Assembly (NCBI GenBank): GCA_034414595.1
Contig: DAOULY010000021.1
Coordinates: 62,001 to 126,000, forward strand
Source: DAOULY01 sp034414595
GTDB taxonomy: Bacteria; Chloroflexota; Dehalococcoidia; SZUA-161; JAUWZY01
Length of the DNA stretch: 64,000 bases
Reading direction: 5' to 3'
Notes under the pieces: generated by a model
What the model saw: only the letters and a program-made list of their open reading frames with translations
Told to the model about the DNA's origin: nothing
Database searches by the model: none
Translations under genes and position numbers: made by a program
Shown here: positions 16,303 through 25,683 of the stretch, piece by piece
Layout of the letters: every line of letters starts with the position of its first letter
Position numbering within the stretch: position 1 is the stretch's first letter

Positions 16303-18144
16303 TTGAGGTTGTCACGACAGAGCATCATCTGGGTCATAGTCCTGTTGGCAGTGGTGGCCATAATTTTCACCTTATTCTCGCCTTGGGAAAGGGGCGGTGA
16401 GGTAAAGTCAGTAACAGAATTGAGAAACGATGTGGCTGCGGAAAATGTGGCCACGATAGCCCAAAAAGGGGAAGAAGTCACCGTTGTCACTAAGGATGCT
16501 GCCAGTTATACGACCAATATCGGAGAGAATACCATCGAAGAGCTCTTTGATCAATGGATCACTGCCGACTATATCACACCAGCACAAGCAGCAGCGGTGG
16601 ACGTTTCTCACGAGTCGGGGAGCTGGTTCAGCGAGAATTGGATTCTGATATTCATCAACCTGCTACCCCTGTTACTCCTGGGCTTCTTGCTTTTCTTCCT
16701 GTTCCGTCAGGCGCAGGGCACCAGCAACCAGGCTATGAGCTTTGGTCGCAGCCGAGCTCGTGTATTCGCTGGCAGCCGCACCAACGTAACCTTCTCCGAT
16801 GTTGCCGGAGCCGATGAGGCTAAGCAAGAGCTTCACGAGGTAGTGGAATTCTTAAAGACGCCGGAGAAGTTCACCGCATTGGGGGCACGGATCCCCAAGG
16901 GTGTGCTTCTGGTCGGCCCTCCGGGAACAGGTAAGACTTTGCTCAGCAAGGCTGTGGCTGGAGAGGCTGGTGTCCCGTTCTTCTCTATCAGCGGCAGTGA
17001 ATTCGTGGAGATGTTCGTCGGTGTCGGCGCGGCCCGAGTTCGGGACCTCTTCGAGCAAGCGAAGCGAAATTCCCCATGTATCATCTTCATCGACGAGATC
17101 GATGCCGTGGGAAGGCACCGCGGTGCCGGGCTCGGTGGTGGCCATGATGAACGAGAGCAGACGCTGAACCAGATCCTGGCTGAGATGGATGGCTTCGACA
17201 CCAGCACCAATGTCATCGTCATCTCGGCCACCAACCGCCCCGATGTCCTGGACCCAGCTCTGCTGCGCCCGGGACGATTTGACCGCCGTGTCGTCTTGGA
17301 CCAGCCCGATATCATTGGTCGAAAGGCGATACTCGAAGTTCACACCAAAGGCAAACCGCTCGCCCCAGAAGTCAGCCTGGAAACCATAGCTAAACAGACA
17401 CCGGGCTTCAGTGGCGCTGATCTCTCCAACCTAGTCAACGAAGCTGCGATCTTAGCCGCCAGGCGAGGTAAGAATCTCATCGAACTCGCTGAATTGGAGG
17501 AGTCCATAGACCGGGTCATCGCCGGGCCGGAGAGGAAAAGCAGGCTGATAAGTCAGAAGGAGAAGGAGATTACCGCTTACCATGAGGCCGGCCATGCCCT
17601 GACAGCCAGAATGCTGCCCCATGCCGACCCGGTGCACAAGATATCCATAGTGGCCCGAGGGGTAATGGGCGGCTATACCAGGTTTCTACCTACCGAGGAT
17701 CGCTACCTCTGGACTCGCTCCCAGTGCTACGATGTCCTGGCCACCACTCTCGCCGGTCACGCTGCTGAAAGCCTTATCTTCAACGAGATGACCACCGGGG
17801 CCGAGAACGACCTGGAGCGAGCCACCAAGATGGCGCGGAGGATGGTCACCACCTACGGGATGAGCGATAAGCTCGGGCCCCGCACTTACGGAAAGAAGGA
17901 GGAGCTGGTGTTCCTAGGCAAGGAGTTGCACGAAGAAAGGGACTACGGTGACAAGATAGCCGATGAGATTGATGAGGAGGTCCGCAATATCATCAGCCAA
18001 GCTTATGATACAGCCAAAGGCATCTTGACCGAGAACAAGGCCAAGTTAGAGCAGATCGCCAAGGAATTGATCGCCAAGGAGAGCCTGGAAGGGGAAGAGC
18101 TGGAGCACCTGTTCACCGCCCCGGTGCCCACAACAACGGACTAA
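16303..18144 (+). CDS. ftsH: ATP-dependent zinc metalloprotease FtsH (613 aa)
   Basis: Membrane AAA+ protease that degrades misfolded membrane proteins and short-lived regulators. Order: membrane helix 1 (about 8-26), extracytoplasmic domain, helix 2 (about 113-134), AAA module with Walker A GPPGTGKT (205-212), Walker B IIFIDEID, arginine-finger region RPGRFDRR, then the protease zinc motif HEAGH (427-431) and the distal Asp in TTGAENDLERAT. TTG start, GAGGAG 6 bases upstream. A terminator follows after about 75 bp, so it is likely monocistronic. Confidence 0.95.
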   Translation: MRLSRQSIIWVIVLLAVVAIIFTLFSPWERGGEVKSVTELRNDVAAENVATIAQKGEEVTVVTKDAASYTTNIGENTIEELFDQWITADYITPAQAAAVDVSHESGSWFSENWILIFINLLPLLLLGFLLFFLFRQAQGTSNQAMSFGRSRARVFAGSRTNVTFSDVAGADEAKQELHEVVEFLKTPEKFTALGARIPKGVLLVGPPGTGKTLLSKAVAGEAGVPFFSISGSEFVEMFVGVGAARVRDLFEQAKRNSPCIIFIDEIDAVGRHRGAGLGGGHDEREQTLNQILAEMDGFDTSTNVIVISATNRPDVLDPALLRPGRFDRRVVLDQPDIIGRKAILEVHTKGKPLAPEVSLETIAKQTPGFSGADLSNLVNEAAILAARRGKNLIELAELEESIDRVIAGPERKSRLISQKEKEITAYHEAGHALTARMLPHADPVHKISIVARGVMGGYTRFLPTEDRYLWTRSQCYDVLATTLAGHAAESLIFNEMTTGAENDLERATKMARRMVTTYGMSDKLGPRTYGKKEELVFLGKELHEERDYGDKIADEIDEEVRNIISQAYDTAKGILTENKAKLEQIAKELIAKESLEGEELEHLFTAPVPTTTD

Positions 18145-18218
18145 GCGACCATTAACAGGTTATATCCTCAGCACCCAGGCCTTGTACGGAGAATAGTTCA
18201 GCCAAGCGCAGAAGTAAA

Positions 18219-18252
18219 AGGAGAGGGAAATGTTCCCTCTCCTTGTTGTTTT
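18219..18252 (+). terminator. intrinsic terminator after ftsH
   Basis: Perfect 11-bp stem AGGAGAGGGAA / TTCCCTCTCCT with a 3-base loop, followed by a T-rich tail. Confidence 0.85.
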
Positions 18253-18357
18253 GCACTCGAGGCCTTTTATTAAACGGGGATTTCAAAGGGGCTACCCCTT
18301 TTGACGGGGGTGGGCGGGCTAAAGGAAAGGTTGCTCAACGGCGTCTTGAGCTTCCGC

Positions 18358-18386
18358 TTCTCAGGGGAAGCGAACAAAGCTATAAT
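18358..18386 (+). promoter_or_regulatory. promoter of the MFS gene, nearly leaderless
   Basis: TTCTCA (18358-18363), 17 bases, TATAAT (18381-18386). The predicted start point is within about 2 nt of the ATG at 18394, so the message would be leaderless. Confidence 0.55.
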
Positions 18387-18393
18387 GGCTTAG

Positions 18394-19590
18394 ATGAAGC
18401 CTATCACCCAAGCCAGACCCTTTGGTCTCAGCCCCAATGTCTTCTTCTTGGGCCTAGTCAGCTTCCTCACCGATGTCTCCAGTGAGATGGTCTTTACCAT
18501 CCTCCCCCTGTTCCTAGCCAATGTCCTCGGCGTAGGCACCGCCATCATCGGGCTCATCGAGGGTATTGCCGAGAGCACAGCGACCCTGGTTAAGATCTTC
18601 AGCGGCTGGCTCAGCGATAGGTTAGGGCGGAGAAAGGCTCTGGCTGCTTTGGGCTACGGGCTATCGACCATAGCCAAGCCTTTCCTCTACTTTGCCAGCG
18701 CCTGGGCGCCAGTGCTCGCCATCCGCTTCAGCGACCGCCTCGGCAAAGGGATTCGGACTGCGCCTCGGGATGCTTTGATCGCCGATTCCACTTCGGCTAA
18801 GGACATGGGCAAGAGCTTTGGCTTTCACCGGGCGCTGGACACTCTGGGTGCTGTGCTCGGGCTTGGTGGAGCAGCAGCGGTAGTTTTCCTGATGCAGCGA
18901 GGAGCGCTGGACCTCACCGAGTCCACGTTTCGGACAATAGTCCTCATCGGAGTTATACCTGCGGTCCTAGCGGTGGTCATCATCCTCTTCTTAGTCAAAG
19001 AGGTCAAGGCAATGCCCCGGCCCAAGCCAGCCGGGTCCACTGCGGCGGGGAGGTTCGATACCCGATTCAAGGTCTTTCTCGCCATCATGATCCTGTTCAC
19101 CCTGGGCAACTCCAGCGACGCCTTCCTGGTATTGCGGGCGCAGGATTTGGGCTCATCCGTGTTCCAGATTCTCCTCCTATTTGTCCTGCTCAACATGGTA
19201 TATGCCGCCACATCGCTGCCGGCTGGGGTGCTATCGGACAGGCTTGGCCGCAAGCGCGTTATCGCCCTGGGCTGGGCAGTCTATGCCCTGAGCTACCTCG
19301 GATTTGCCCTGGCCTCGGCGTGGTGGCAGGTCTGGTTGCTCTTTGCTATCTATGGGCTATACCATGGGGCTTTTGACGGCGTGGCCAGGGCCTTTGTCGC
19401 CGATATGGTGGCCGTGGAGAGGAGAGGGACTGCTTACGGCCTGTTCCACACCGCAGTAGGGATCACCGTATTCCCGGCGAGCCTCCTCGCTGGCTTTTTA
19501 TGGCAGCTCATTGGTCCACCGGCCCCGTTTTTCCTCGGCGCTGCCCTGGCCGGGCTGGCCGCGCTGGCTCTTTTCGCCTTTGTACGATGA
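18394..19590 (+). CDS. MFS transporter (398 aa)
   Basis: Twelve-helix major facilitator protein. Motif A reads GWLSDRLGRRKALAALGYG in the first half and is echoed by GVLSDRLGRKRVIALGWA in the second; the loop FSDRLGKGIRTAPRDALIADS is a conserved feature of a widespread but uncharacterised MFS subgroup. It begins FGLSPNVFFLGLVSFLTDVSSEM. No Shine-Dalgarno sequence, in keeping with the leaderless promoter. Substrate unknown. Confidence 0.85.
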   Translation: MKPITQARPFGLSPNVFFLGLVSFLTDVSSEMVFTILPLFLANVLGVGTAIIGLIEGIAESTATLVKIFSGWLSDRLGRRKALAALGYGLSTIAKPFLYFASAWAPVLAIRFSDRLGKGIRTAPRDALIADSTSAKDMGKSFGFHRALDTLGAVLGLGGAAAVVFLMQRGALDLTESTFRTIVLIGVIPAVLAVVIILFLVKEVKAMPRPKPAGSTAAGRFDTRFKVFLAIMILFTLGNSSDAFLVLRAQDLGSSVFQILLLFVLLNMVYAATSLPAGVLSDRLGRKRVIALGWAVYALSYLGFALASAWWQVWLLFAIYGLYHGAFDGVARAFVADMVAVERRGTAYGLFHTAVGITVFPASLLAGFLWQLIGPPAPFFLGAALAGLAALALFAFVR

Positions 19591-19848
19591 GAGTGCGGAG
19601 ATTCGCACATCCCGGTTACATCTAAGGCGAGGGCCAGGGGATTCGGCATGAAGTGTCAGGAAGTCTTCAAACTCGCTGGCATAGGCAGTTTTGAAACTGG
19701 CAAATCTCGACCCTATAGTACATCACACAAAGCTCGCTTGTGAGAGCTTCAAGAGGCAAAAGGAGATCTGGTCAGCGTGCAGAGGATGGGACACTAATCT
19801 AGAGGCTCTTAAGTGTGGAACAAGAACATCAACCTCGACCGTGAGGCA

Positions 19849-20820
19849 TTAGGATTCGTCCCCGCTTGTCTCGAAAACGATGCTTCTTTCCTTGGGGCAG
19901 AATACATGGCTATCATCTTGCCCTGTAGCCCCACAAGGATCTGTGGCCACCGCCCTTATCACACAAGTGCTGGAACGCAACGAATTATCCTCTGGAATAA
20001 CCCAGCTATACAGACCTGTATTTGGCAATCCCATAGCTACGTCATCAGTTAAGCCGTCGCCGTTGGTATCAATCGGTAGTGGGAAGAAGGTGCCTGGGTC
20101 TCCGTTATCGGCAGAGAAATACAAGTCTATGATTAGCTCTGAATCATCATGGTTGGGGTCTGTTGCTATCCACTGAATGTCAAGCGTGTCCCCGAAATGC
20201 AAATGCAGGTACTCGTCTGGATAGAGCACCTGCACAGTGGGAGGTATGTTGTCTTCGCATCCTCCAGAGCCGCATTCTCCGTTATACTGGGCCGCCTCTA
20301 TCTGTATGGAGAAGTCATAGACCGCCCCCTGAGCGGCCTGCTGCAAAGTATGCAGCCAGAAGCTGGTGCGTACGGTTTCATCGGGGTCCAGTTCGGTGCC
20401 CACCAAGCCAGCACTGCCCCAGAAGCCCTCCCCCTCGAGTTCGATTGCTGTGGGGTCTGGCGCATTAACAATGACATCAGTTATCTCCACCGGCATGGTG
20501 CCGTTATTGCGCACCGTGATATCAAAGTCACACCGATAGCAGGGGTAAGCATTATCGATTATCACCCACAACATATCGTTATCACCATCGCTATCACTGT
20601 CCCCCAACACACACTGGCAGGAGGCTACATCTTTAGTGTAGCCGGGATCGTCGGATCCCGGCGGGTCTGTGGAGGTACATTCGGTGAACTCAAGGCTAAC
20701 CTTAGCAGTGTTGATCGTGCCGGCGATGGTCAATGTATCCGACCACAGGGCGAAGCCCACACCCAGCGCGCCCATGCACAGGGTGAAAATTAGGCCAATA
20801 ACCAGAATTTTGTTTGTCAT
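19849..20820 (-). CDS. secreted protein with SipW/TasA-type signal (323 aa)
   Basis: The N terminus (KILVIGLIFTLCMGALGV, then FALWSDTLTIAGTINT) matches the signal region of TasA/camelysin-type proteins processed by the SipW signal peptidase, where the first beta strand begins F-x-D-x-x-x-G-T-x-x-T/A. The mature part has a DUF-like domain with DITVRNNGTMPVEITDV, about eight Cys, a DSDSDGDNDML acidic stretch that may bind calcium, and a second Ig-like half beginning about residue 190 (PPTVQVLYPDEY). TasA proteins form extracellular fibres; whether this one does is unknown. No sipW gene is in the window. Confidence 0.7.
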   Translation of the reverse strand: MTNKILVIGLIFTLCMGALGVGFALWSDTLTIAGTINTAKVSLEFTECTSTDPPGSDDPGYTKDVASCQCVLGDSDSDGDNDMLWVIIDNAYPCYRCDFDITVRNNGTMPVEITDVIVNAPDPTAIELEGEGFWGSAGLVGTELDPDETVRTSFWLHTLQQAAQGAVYDFSIQIEAAQYNGECGSGGCEDNIPPTVQVLYPDEYLHLHFGDTLDIQWIATDPNHDDSELIIDLYFSADNGDPGTFFPLPIDTNGDGLTDDVAMGLPNTGLYSWVIPEDNSLRSSTCVIRAVATDPCGATGQDDSHVFCPKERSIVFETSGDES

Positions 20821-21232
20821 CCCTCATCCACTCATGCTTAGCCTCATAGTACCATCTGAAAAGCATGTAAACACAGCTCGCTACAAAACTGAAAGCGGTT
20901 GGGCTATTCTCCTATCGTCGCCCTCAATTAGCATGACCTTGTGTCTCAGTCCTGGGCCTCCCTTTTGTTGATATCACCAGCCCACTACATAAAGACTACC
21001 ATATAGATAACAGCAAATAGTGACAAAAGGGTGAAAACTGGGAGAACATTTGGCGAGAAAATGGGTTTCAACCCGGATTTCGTATGTCCTACTGGAGGTA
21101 TGTGCAGTATGGCTTCAATGCCAAATGCTGTTGTACCCGGTAAAATCCTCGCCAGAGCAACTAATAGCCAGCCTCGAATCAGCAGTTCACGCCATTTGCT
21201 GTAGCAATACCGCTTCCACTAAACAGCGATGA
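20821..21232 (+). other. intergenic, no gene seen
   Basis: 412 bases between two minus-strand genes. Short open frames exist on both strands but none has a ribosome-binding site or recognisable sequence. A weak minus-strand promoter (TTTACA, 17 bases, TATGAG) may serve the SipW-type gene. Confidence 0.4.
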
Positions 21233-22096
21233 CTATTGTCCCCCCGCCCAGATGCGGCTAAGAACCACCCATTGCTCAGGACATGTTTTGATATACTTTT
21301 CTATAACACTGGCTATCTGCTCTATGTTCCTTGCCACGGCCTCGTTTCCTGAGGGGACTATGTCGACAGCAGGCTCAAAGTATACGTCATAACCCCCATC
21401 CTCTTGGCGCAAGTTGAAGACAGGGACAACAGCCGCCCCTGTCCGCATGGCAATCAGCACAGCATCCGTCGGTAGGGTAGTCTGCTCACCAAAGAAATTT
21501 GACCTTAAGCCATCCTTTGCAATATCACGGTCGCAGGTGAGCAACAGTACTTCACCACGACGTAGAGACTGCATCACCACCCCTATCACACCTGATTGAG
21601 CAGGCATGAAAGTCACTCCATTAGTCTCTCTCAAGGCAGTGACATGACTGAACACAGGCGGTGGCTCCAGGGGTTCAACTATAACTGTAGTTTTTACCGA
21701 GCGTACTGCAAATATTTGCGCAGCCATATCAAAACCGCCGAGATGCGCCGTAACCAAGATGACCCCTTTACCCTTATTAAGAGCGTCTTCAAGATTGTGC
21801 CAGCCGTGGGTTGTTATGCAACTCTTGAGGTCATCGACTTTCATGTGCGGGATCTTGATAAGGTCAAAATAGTTCTTAGCCATATTCCATAAGACACCTC
21901 GCACAGCCTGTTTCAGCTTAGCATCATCTGCCTCCGATCCCATAACATGCCGCATGTTATCCGCGATTTCCGCCCTCAGCGATGGCAACAATACGTAGAT
22001 TATATTTGCGGCTATATACGCGAGCCAATAGCCAACCCTCCTGGGTAAGTAGGCCAGGGTGCATCCTGTAATCTTAAACGCATAGTATTTCCACAT
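21233..22096 (-). CDS. lysophospholipid acyltransferase family protein (287 aa)
   Basis: LpxL/HtrB-PatA type acyltransferase of the LPLAT superfamily, membrane-associated, moving acyl chains to lipid acceptors. The catalytic H-x4-D motif is AHLGGFD (H118, D123). Further landmarks are RRGEVLLLTCDRD and the NFFGEQTTLPTDAVLIAMRTGAAVVPVF strand region. A hydrophobic N-terminal anchor spans about residues 18-38. An organism without lipid A would use it for a glycolipid such as a PIM-like lipid; the acceptor cannot be told from sequence. Confidence 0.8.
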   Translation of the reverse strand: MWKYYAFKITGCTLAYLPRRVGYWLAYIAANIIYVLLPSLRAEIADNMRHVMGSEADDAKLKQAVRGVLWNMAKNYFDLIKIPHMKVDDLKSCITTHGWHNLEDALNKGKGVILVTAHLGGFDMAAQIFAVRSVKTTVIVEPLEPPPVFSHVTALRETNGVTFMPAQSGVIGVVMQSLRRGEVLLLTCDRDIAKDGLRSNFFGEQTTLPTDAVLIAMRTGAAVVPVFNLRQEDGGYDVYFEPAVDIVPSGNEAVARNIEQIASVIEKYIKTCPEQWVVLSRIWAGGQ

Positions 22097-22255
22097 TTGC
22101 TTATGTCTCTCTGCAGCGATGTGATTATACGGTCATTAACTGCCTTTTGTCCAGGGGCAGAATTCCTGCGAGACATTGTAGGTAATCTACATTGCTATAG
22201 CGTCAGCAGTGTCTATGAGCTATAATGTTAGCCAACTAATAATGTGGGGTAGTGG

Positions 22256-22702
22256 ATGATGAGACTAAAACCATTGGAACAGTGGGTCTGTGACGAATGC
22301 GGTCAAATAATCGATGAATCGGAGGACGGCTGGCTTGAGTGGAAAACGTATCGAAGCGGTGGTGCCAAATATGGAGATTTCCGGATTGTTCATAACACGG
22401 CAGGTTCTCCCAGGTATCCCTATGGCGATTGCTACCGGAGAAGCTATGTCTTTGGCAGCCACCTGAAGCGATATTGCGGATTGGACGGCCTGGCACGACT
22501 TCTTACCATGTTCCAATCGGTCGAAAAGCCCGACGAGATAGTCGAAATCATTCGACGCCTTCACCTCCCACATTATGAAGAAGCAAGGCTCTATTGGCCG
22601 AGAGCTGATGCGGACGGGTTCTTTGCCGGGACCAGTGCCGATGCGGTTTGGCCTTATTTGTCGGGCACTCTTAAAGCCCTTATAGAGCTCTATGGCAGAT
22701 GA
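22256..22702 (+). CDS. hypothetical protein with N-terminal CxxC (148 aa)
   Basis: Not recognised. It opens QWVCDECGQIIDESEDGW, half of a zinc-ribbon-like motif, and has an aromatic-rich middle (RIVHNTAGSPRYPYGDCYRR) that looks like a compact soluble domain. The region after about residue 70 is helical. TATAAT at 22221-22226 could serve as its -10. It is followed by a nuclease-like gene on the same strand 64 bp away. Confidence 0.6.
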   Translation: MMRLKPLEQWVCDECGQIIDESEDGWLEWKTYRSGGAKYGDFRIVHNTAGSPRYPYGDCYRRSYVFGSHLKRYCGLDGLARLLTMFQSVEKPDEIVEIIRRLHLPHYEEARLYWPRADADGFFAGTSADAVWPYLSGTLKALIELYGR

Positions 22703-22766
22703 TGATTGTTCGTAGCTGATATACAAGAGCCAGTTTATCGGTAGAATCCAGTGAGGAGCTCATCAA

Positions 22767-23282
22767 TTGCCGCCTTATCTTGAGGCGTTTATCGACATTG
22801 AAACAACAGGACTTTCCCCCGGATGCTGTGAAATCACTGTAGTAGGTATTCATCTTGTCAGTGAATTTGATGTCAGGTTGATTCAACTGGTGGGAGATGA
22901 CGTAACCTCTGACAACATACTGAAAGCTCTGAAGGGGGTGAGTGCCCTATACACCTACAATGGCAGCAGATTTGACCTGCCGTTTATCTACTCACGGCTA
23001 AGGATCGACTTGGCCCGACTGTTTTCGCACCATGACCTAATGTATGACTGCTGGAGTAATGACCTATATGGTGGATTGAAAGCTGTCGAAAGGCAACTGG
23101 GGATAGATAGAAGACTGAGGGGAATAGACGGGTATGAAGCTGTGAGATTGTGGTGGCGATATGTGAATGACTATGATGAGGATGCTCTTGCCACATTGCT
23201 GGAATACAATAGAGAAGATGTAATGAACCTAAGAACCTTGAAGCAAAGACTGCTCTACCTCTCTCCAGGAGGGCTACGATAA
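22767..23282 (+). CDS. YprB-like RNase H-fold exonuclease (171 aa)
   Basis: DEDD-type 3'-5' exonuclease fold. Motif I is IDIETTGL, motif II YNGSRFDLPFI, and motif III EYNREDVMNL, giving all four acidic metal ligands. This set and the length match the RNase H-like domain of the YprB family (DUF often found alone or fused to TPR). TTG start with GAGGAG 8 bases upstream. Substrate (RNA or DNA) unknown. Confidence 0.75.
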   Translation: MPPYLEAFIDIETTGLSPGCCEITVVGIHLVSEFDVRLIQLVGDDVTSDNILKALKGVSALYTYNGSRFDLPFIYSRLRIDLARLFSHHDLMYDCWSNDLYGGLKAVERQLGIDRRLRGIDGYEAVRLWWRYVNDYDEDALATLLEYNREDVMNLRTLKQRLLYLSPGGLR

Positions 23283-23437
23283 CCCGCCAGGGTAGCAAAG
23301 CATGTCAGAAACTTCCTGGGCAGGTGAATAAGAAGCTGAAACGCAGAATAGGAATACCTAAAGCTGGAAAAAGTGATTGGCCAACAGTTCTACCAACAAG
23401 CGTTTGACCCCTGAAGGAAGAAAGGAATTCGGTAGCC

Positions 23438-23953
23438 ATGAAGTGGACAAAAAAGAACATCTTATGGAGCACGGTAATGACTATCCTGGGAATCGTCTGT
23501 TTTCCAGCCAATCCTCTCGTCTTAACAGGGGTTATAGAAGCGAATTCCTACATAGCATTACTTATTGTCGGCTCTGTGGTATGGGTATTCGGTATGGTAT
23601 TGGTCATGGCTCCAATAATCATGTTCCCACGACACGGTGGAGTTCCCAAGGGGAAATCATTTGTGAATACTACCCGCCTCGTTGATACAGGAATGTATGC
23701 TGTGGTCAGACACCCGCAATACACGGGCGGAGTTTTCTCAATATTCATCACCACAATATTATTGTTCCCGCACTGGTTATTCGGGTTGCTCGGTGCAATA
23801 GGTACTGTAAGTGTCTACATGAGCTGCAGAGAGGAAGACCAACGTCTTGTTGAGCAGTTTGGCGATGACTACAGACGCTACATGCTAAGGGTGCCGAGAA
23901 TGAATATCTTGTTGGGGGTCATACGGCTGCTAAGAGGTAGAACAAGAGCATGA
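23438..23953 (+). CDS. isoprenylcysteine methyltransferase-like membrane protein (171 aa)
   Basis: Integral membrane methyltransferase fold (ICMT/PEMT-like). Four to five hydrophobic segments, with the conserved LVDTGMYAVVRHPQYTGG (the RHPxY SAM-site motif) and REEDQRLVEQFGDDYRRY, the E-E/L-x-x-x-F-G-x-x-Y pattern near the end. Bacterial members methylate varied lipids or small molecules; the substrate is not evident. Confidence 0.8.
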   Translation: MKWTKKNILWSTVMTILGIVCFPANPLVLTGVIEANSYIALLIVGSVVWVFGMVLVMAPIIMFPRHGGVPKGKSFVNTTRLVDTGMYAVVRHPQYTGGVFSIFITTILLFPHWLFGLLGAIGTVSVYMSCREEDQRLVEQFGDDYRRYMLRVPRMNILLGVIRLLRGRTRA

Positions 23954-24046
23954 AATCGTGGTTAGCAGCTCTATGGCCGAGCGAACAACGCCTCTCTTCA
24001 CAGTCGTCCCGGGTATGGCCTGTCCCTGGAGCTGCAGGGTGAGATC

Positions 24047-24970
24047 TCACTGCCCCACCACATGGGATGGCTTCCCGGGGCCGCTTTCACCGATTACGGG
24101 CTTTAGAATATACTGGCCACTCTCCCCCGCAGAGACAACGGAGATGTCGAACACGAAAGTGGTCTGCGTGCCCCCTATCACTTCAAAGGGAATATTGATT
24201 CTCAGCTTTTCTCCGGGAAGTTTCACATCCGCCTGGTCACCGTTCAATAACACACCATCTACAGTCAATGCGTTGAGGAAAACTATCGTGTACTGGCCGT
24301 CAGGGAGATTGCCACTCCAGACCTGCTGGGCGTTGGGCCCCTGCAGTTGAACGAGGTCCACAGGGTCGGACGGCGTAGCTAAGTTGATCCAATTGCGTGT
24401 ATCTGTATTATACACCCAGATGCTCTTGAAAGTGACCTTGAGTGTGGCGAAATCGCCGATTGCATTCACCTCGTCGCTTATCAACAGTCGGAAATTGTAC
24501 TCCTCGCCCACAATCGGGATAAGAGGCTCTCCTGAAACAGGAGGCTCTCCCGGCACAGGGGGCTCTCCTGGAGCAGTGGGCTCTCCTGAAGCAGGGGGGT
24601 CTCCTGGAGCAGGCACAACTCCTGGCGTGAATGTCCAGTAAGAGACACCAGCTACGATTGCCAGCGAAATGACCAGCGCAACGACGCCCCAGTCCTTCAG
24701 CAGGTTAAAGGGGAGCGCAAAGCATCGCAAAAGCTCCCCACGTTTTCCCTTTAAGTTATTGACGGCAGCATCAAGCTGCTGTCTCGCCGCAACCCTAGCC
24801 GCCGCGCTTGGGACAGTAGAACAGGCATCGCGGATATTAGACATGGTTCGTAGCATAGGCTCCAGCTCTTTAGCATGCTCTGGATAGCGAGCTAGACACT
24901 CCTCAATGGACCCGCCCTTATTCACCAAGTCAATACATCGGTCCAGCAGTATGTTCAAATCCTCAGCCAT
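24047..24970 (-). CDS. membrane protein with DUF4382-like domain, partner of the ECF sigma factor (307 aa)
   Basis: The N-terminal cytoplasmic part (about 1-90) contains RCIDLVNKGGSIEECLARYP and EPMLRTM, seen in proteins encoded next to ECF sigma factors. One membrane helix follows (about 94-113), then a Pro-Gly-Glu hexapeptide repeat stalk (120-149) and an external beta-rich domain (about 155-290) resembling DUF4382. It starts 45 bp after the sigma gene. The layout suggests a membrane sensor or anti-sigma factor; this is inferred from arrangement, as no zinc anti-sigma motif is present. Confidence 0.7.
   Translation of the reverse strand: MAEDLNILLDRCIDLVNKGGSIEECLARYPEHAKELEPMLRTMSNIRDACSTVPSAAARVAARQQLDAAVNNLKGKRGELLRCFALPFNLLKDWGVVALVISLAIVAGVSYWTFTPGVVPAPGDPPASGEPTAPGEPPVPGEPPVSGEPLIPIVGEEYNFRLLISDEVNAIGDFATLKVTFKSIWVYNTDTRNWINLATPSDPVDLVQLQGPNAQQVWSGNLPDGQYTIVFLNALTVDGVLLNGDQADVKLPGEKLRINIPFEVIGGTQTTFVFDISVVSAGESGQYILKPVIGESGPGKPSHVVGQ
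24524..24613 (-). repeat. 18-bp tandem repeat, five units
   Basis: Encodes five hexapeptides of the type P-(A/V)-(P/S)-G-(E/D)-P forming a stalk just outside the predicted membrane helix. The copies differ mainly by single bases, so copy number may vary between strains. Confidence 0.85.
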
Positions 24971-25015
24971 CCTGCCATCTCCAGTTTATTGCTACGCCAA
25001 CGGGATATCGGCTCC

Positions 25016-25552
25016 TCATTTTTCACCATCGAGTATTTGCATTTGTCTGCGCAGCGTTTGCAAAGCCGCCCGCTGCATCTCCCTGACTGCTCCAGCACTT
25101 TTGCCCAGGATTTGGCCTACGTGGGCTGATGTCAGACCCGCGAAGAAGCGCAATCCGATGACCTCGCGCTGTGCCGCCGTCAGATGCTCTAGCCCCTGTG
25201 ATAATCTCTCAAGTTTCATCTTTCTGTCCAATATATCCTCGGGGAGAACTCCCCCCGGAACATTGGTCACATCGAGCGGTACTGTCTTACGTTTTTTGAC
25301 CTTGCGCAAGTGGTCCACTACCAGATTGTGGGCAATTCGGAACAACCACGCTGGCATCTGCTCTCCTCGGCCCCGGTAAGAGCCAAGAGATTTCAGGGCC
25401 TTCAGGAAGACCTCCCCGGCGAGGTCTTCCGCCTCTGCCTGATCGCCGGTGCGAACGTAAATGTAGCGAACCATCTTGTCATAGTACTGCCCGTAAAGAT
25501 TGCCTATTACATCTTCCGCTGGTTCGGGCTGAGCAGTGTAGTTTGTAGCCAT
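25016..25552 (-). CDS. ECF-type RNA polymerase sigma factor (178 aa)
   Basis: Region 2 is seen as YYDKMVRYIYVRTGDQAEAEDLAGEVFLKAL and PAWLFRIAHNLVVDHLR, region 4 as LTAAQREVIGLRFFAGLTSAHVGQILGKSAGAVREMQRAALQTLR; region 3 is missing, as in ECF sigma factors. I start at ATG 25552 (MATNYTAQPE). The upstream 124 bp is one copy of a duplicated sequence that also occurs before the next gene. It is followed by its putative membrane partner. Confidence 0.85.
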   Translation of the reverse strand: MATNYTAQPEPAEDVIGNLYGQYYDKMVRYIYVRTGDQAEAEDLAGEVFLKALKSLGSYRGRGEQMPAWLFRIAHNLVVDHLRKVKKRKTVPLDVTNVPGGVLPEDILDRKMKLERLSQGLEHLTAAQREVIGLRFFAGLTSAHVGQILGKSAGAVREMQRAALQTLRRQMQILDGEK

Positions 25553-25560
25553 TACTGTTA

Positions 25561-25683
25561 CAACGCACTCCAGCGGGAGTATGAACCCCGCCACCCAACT
25601 TTAGCACAATGTTGAAATGATTTCAGCCATTATTACCCCCAAAGAAATTTGGCAGTTGCCTCTATCCTCGCGTAGTAGATCAT
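25561..25683. repeat. copy 1 of a ~124-bp direct duplication
   Basis: Imperfect direct repeat of 25936-26060 (shared blocks such as CAACGCACTCCAGCGGGAGT, TACCCCCAAAGAAA and GGCAGTTG). It lies just upstream of the sigma factor gene. Its central part also resembles the first codons of mrp. Confidence 0.85.
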
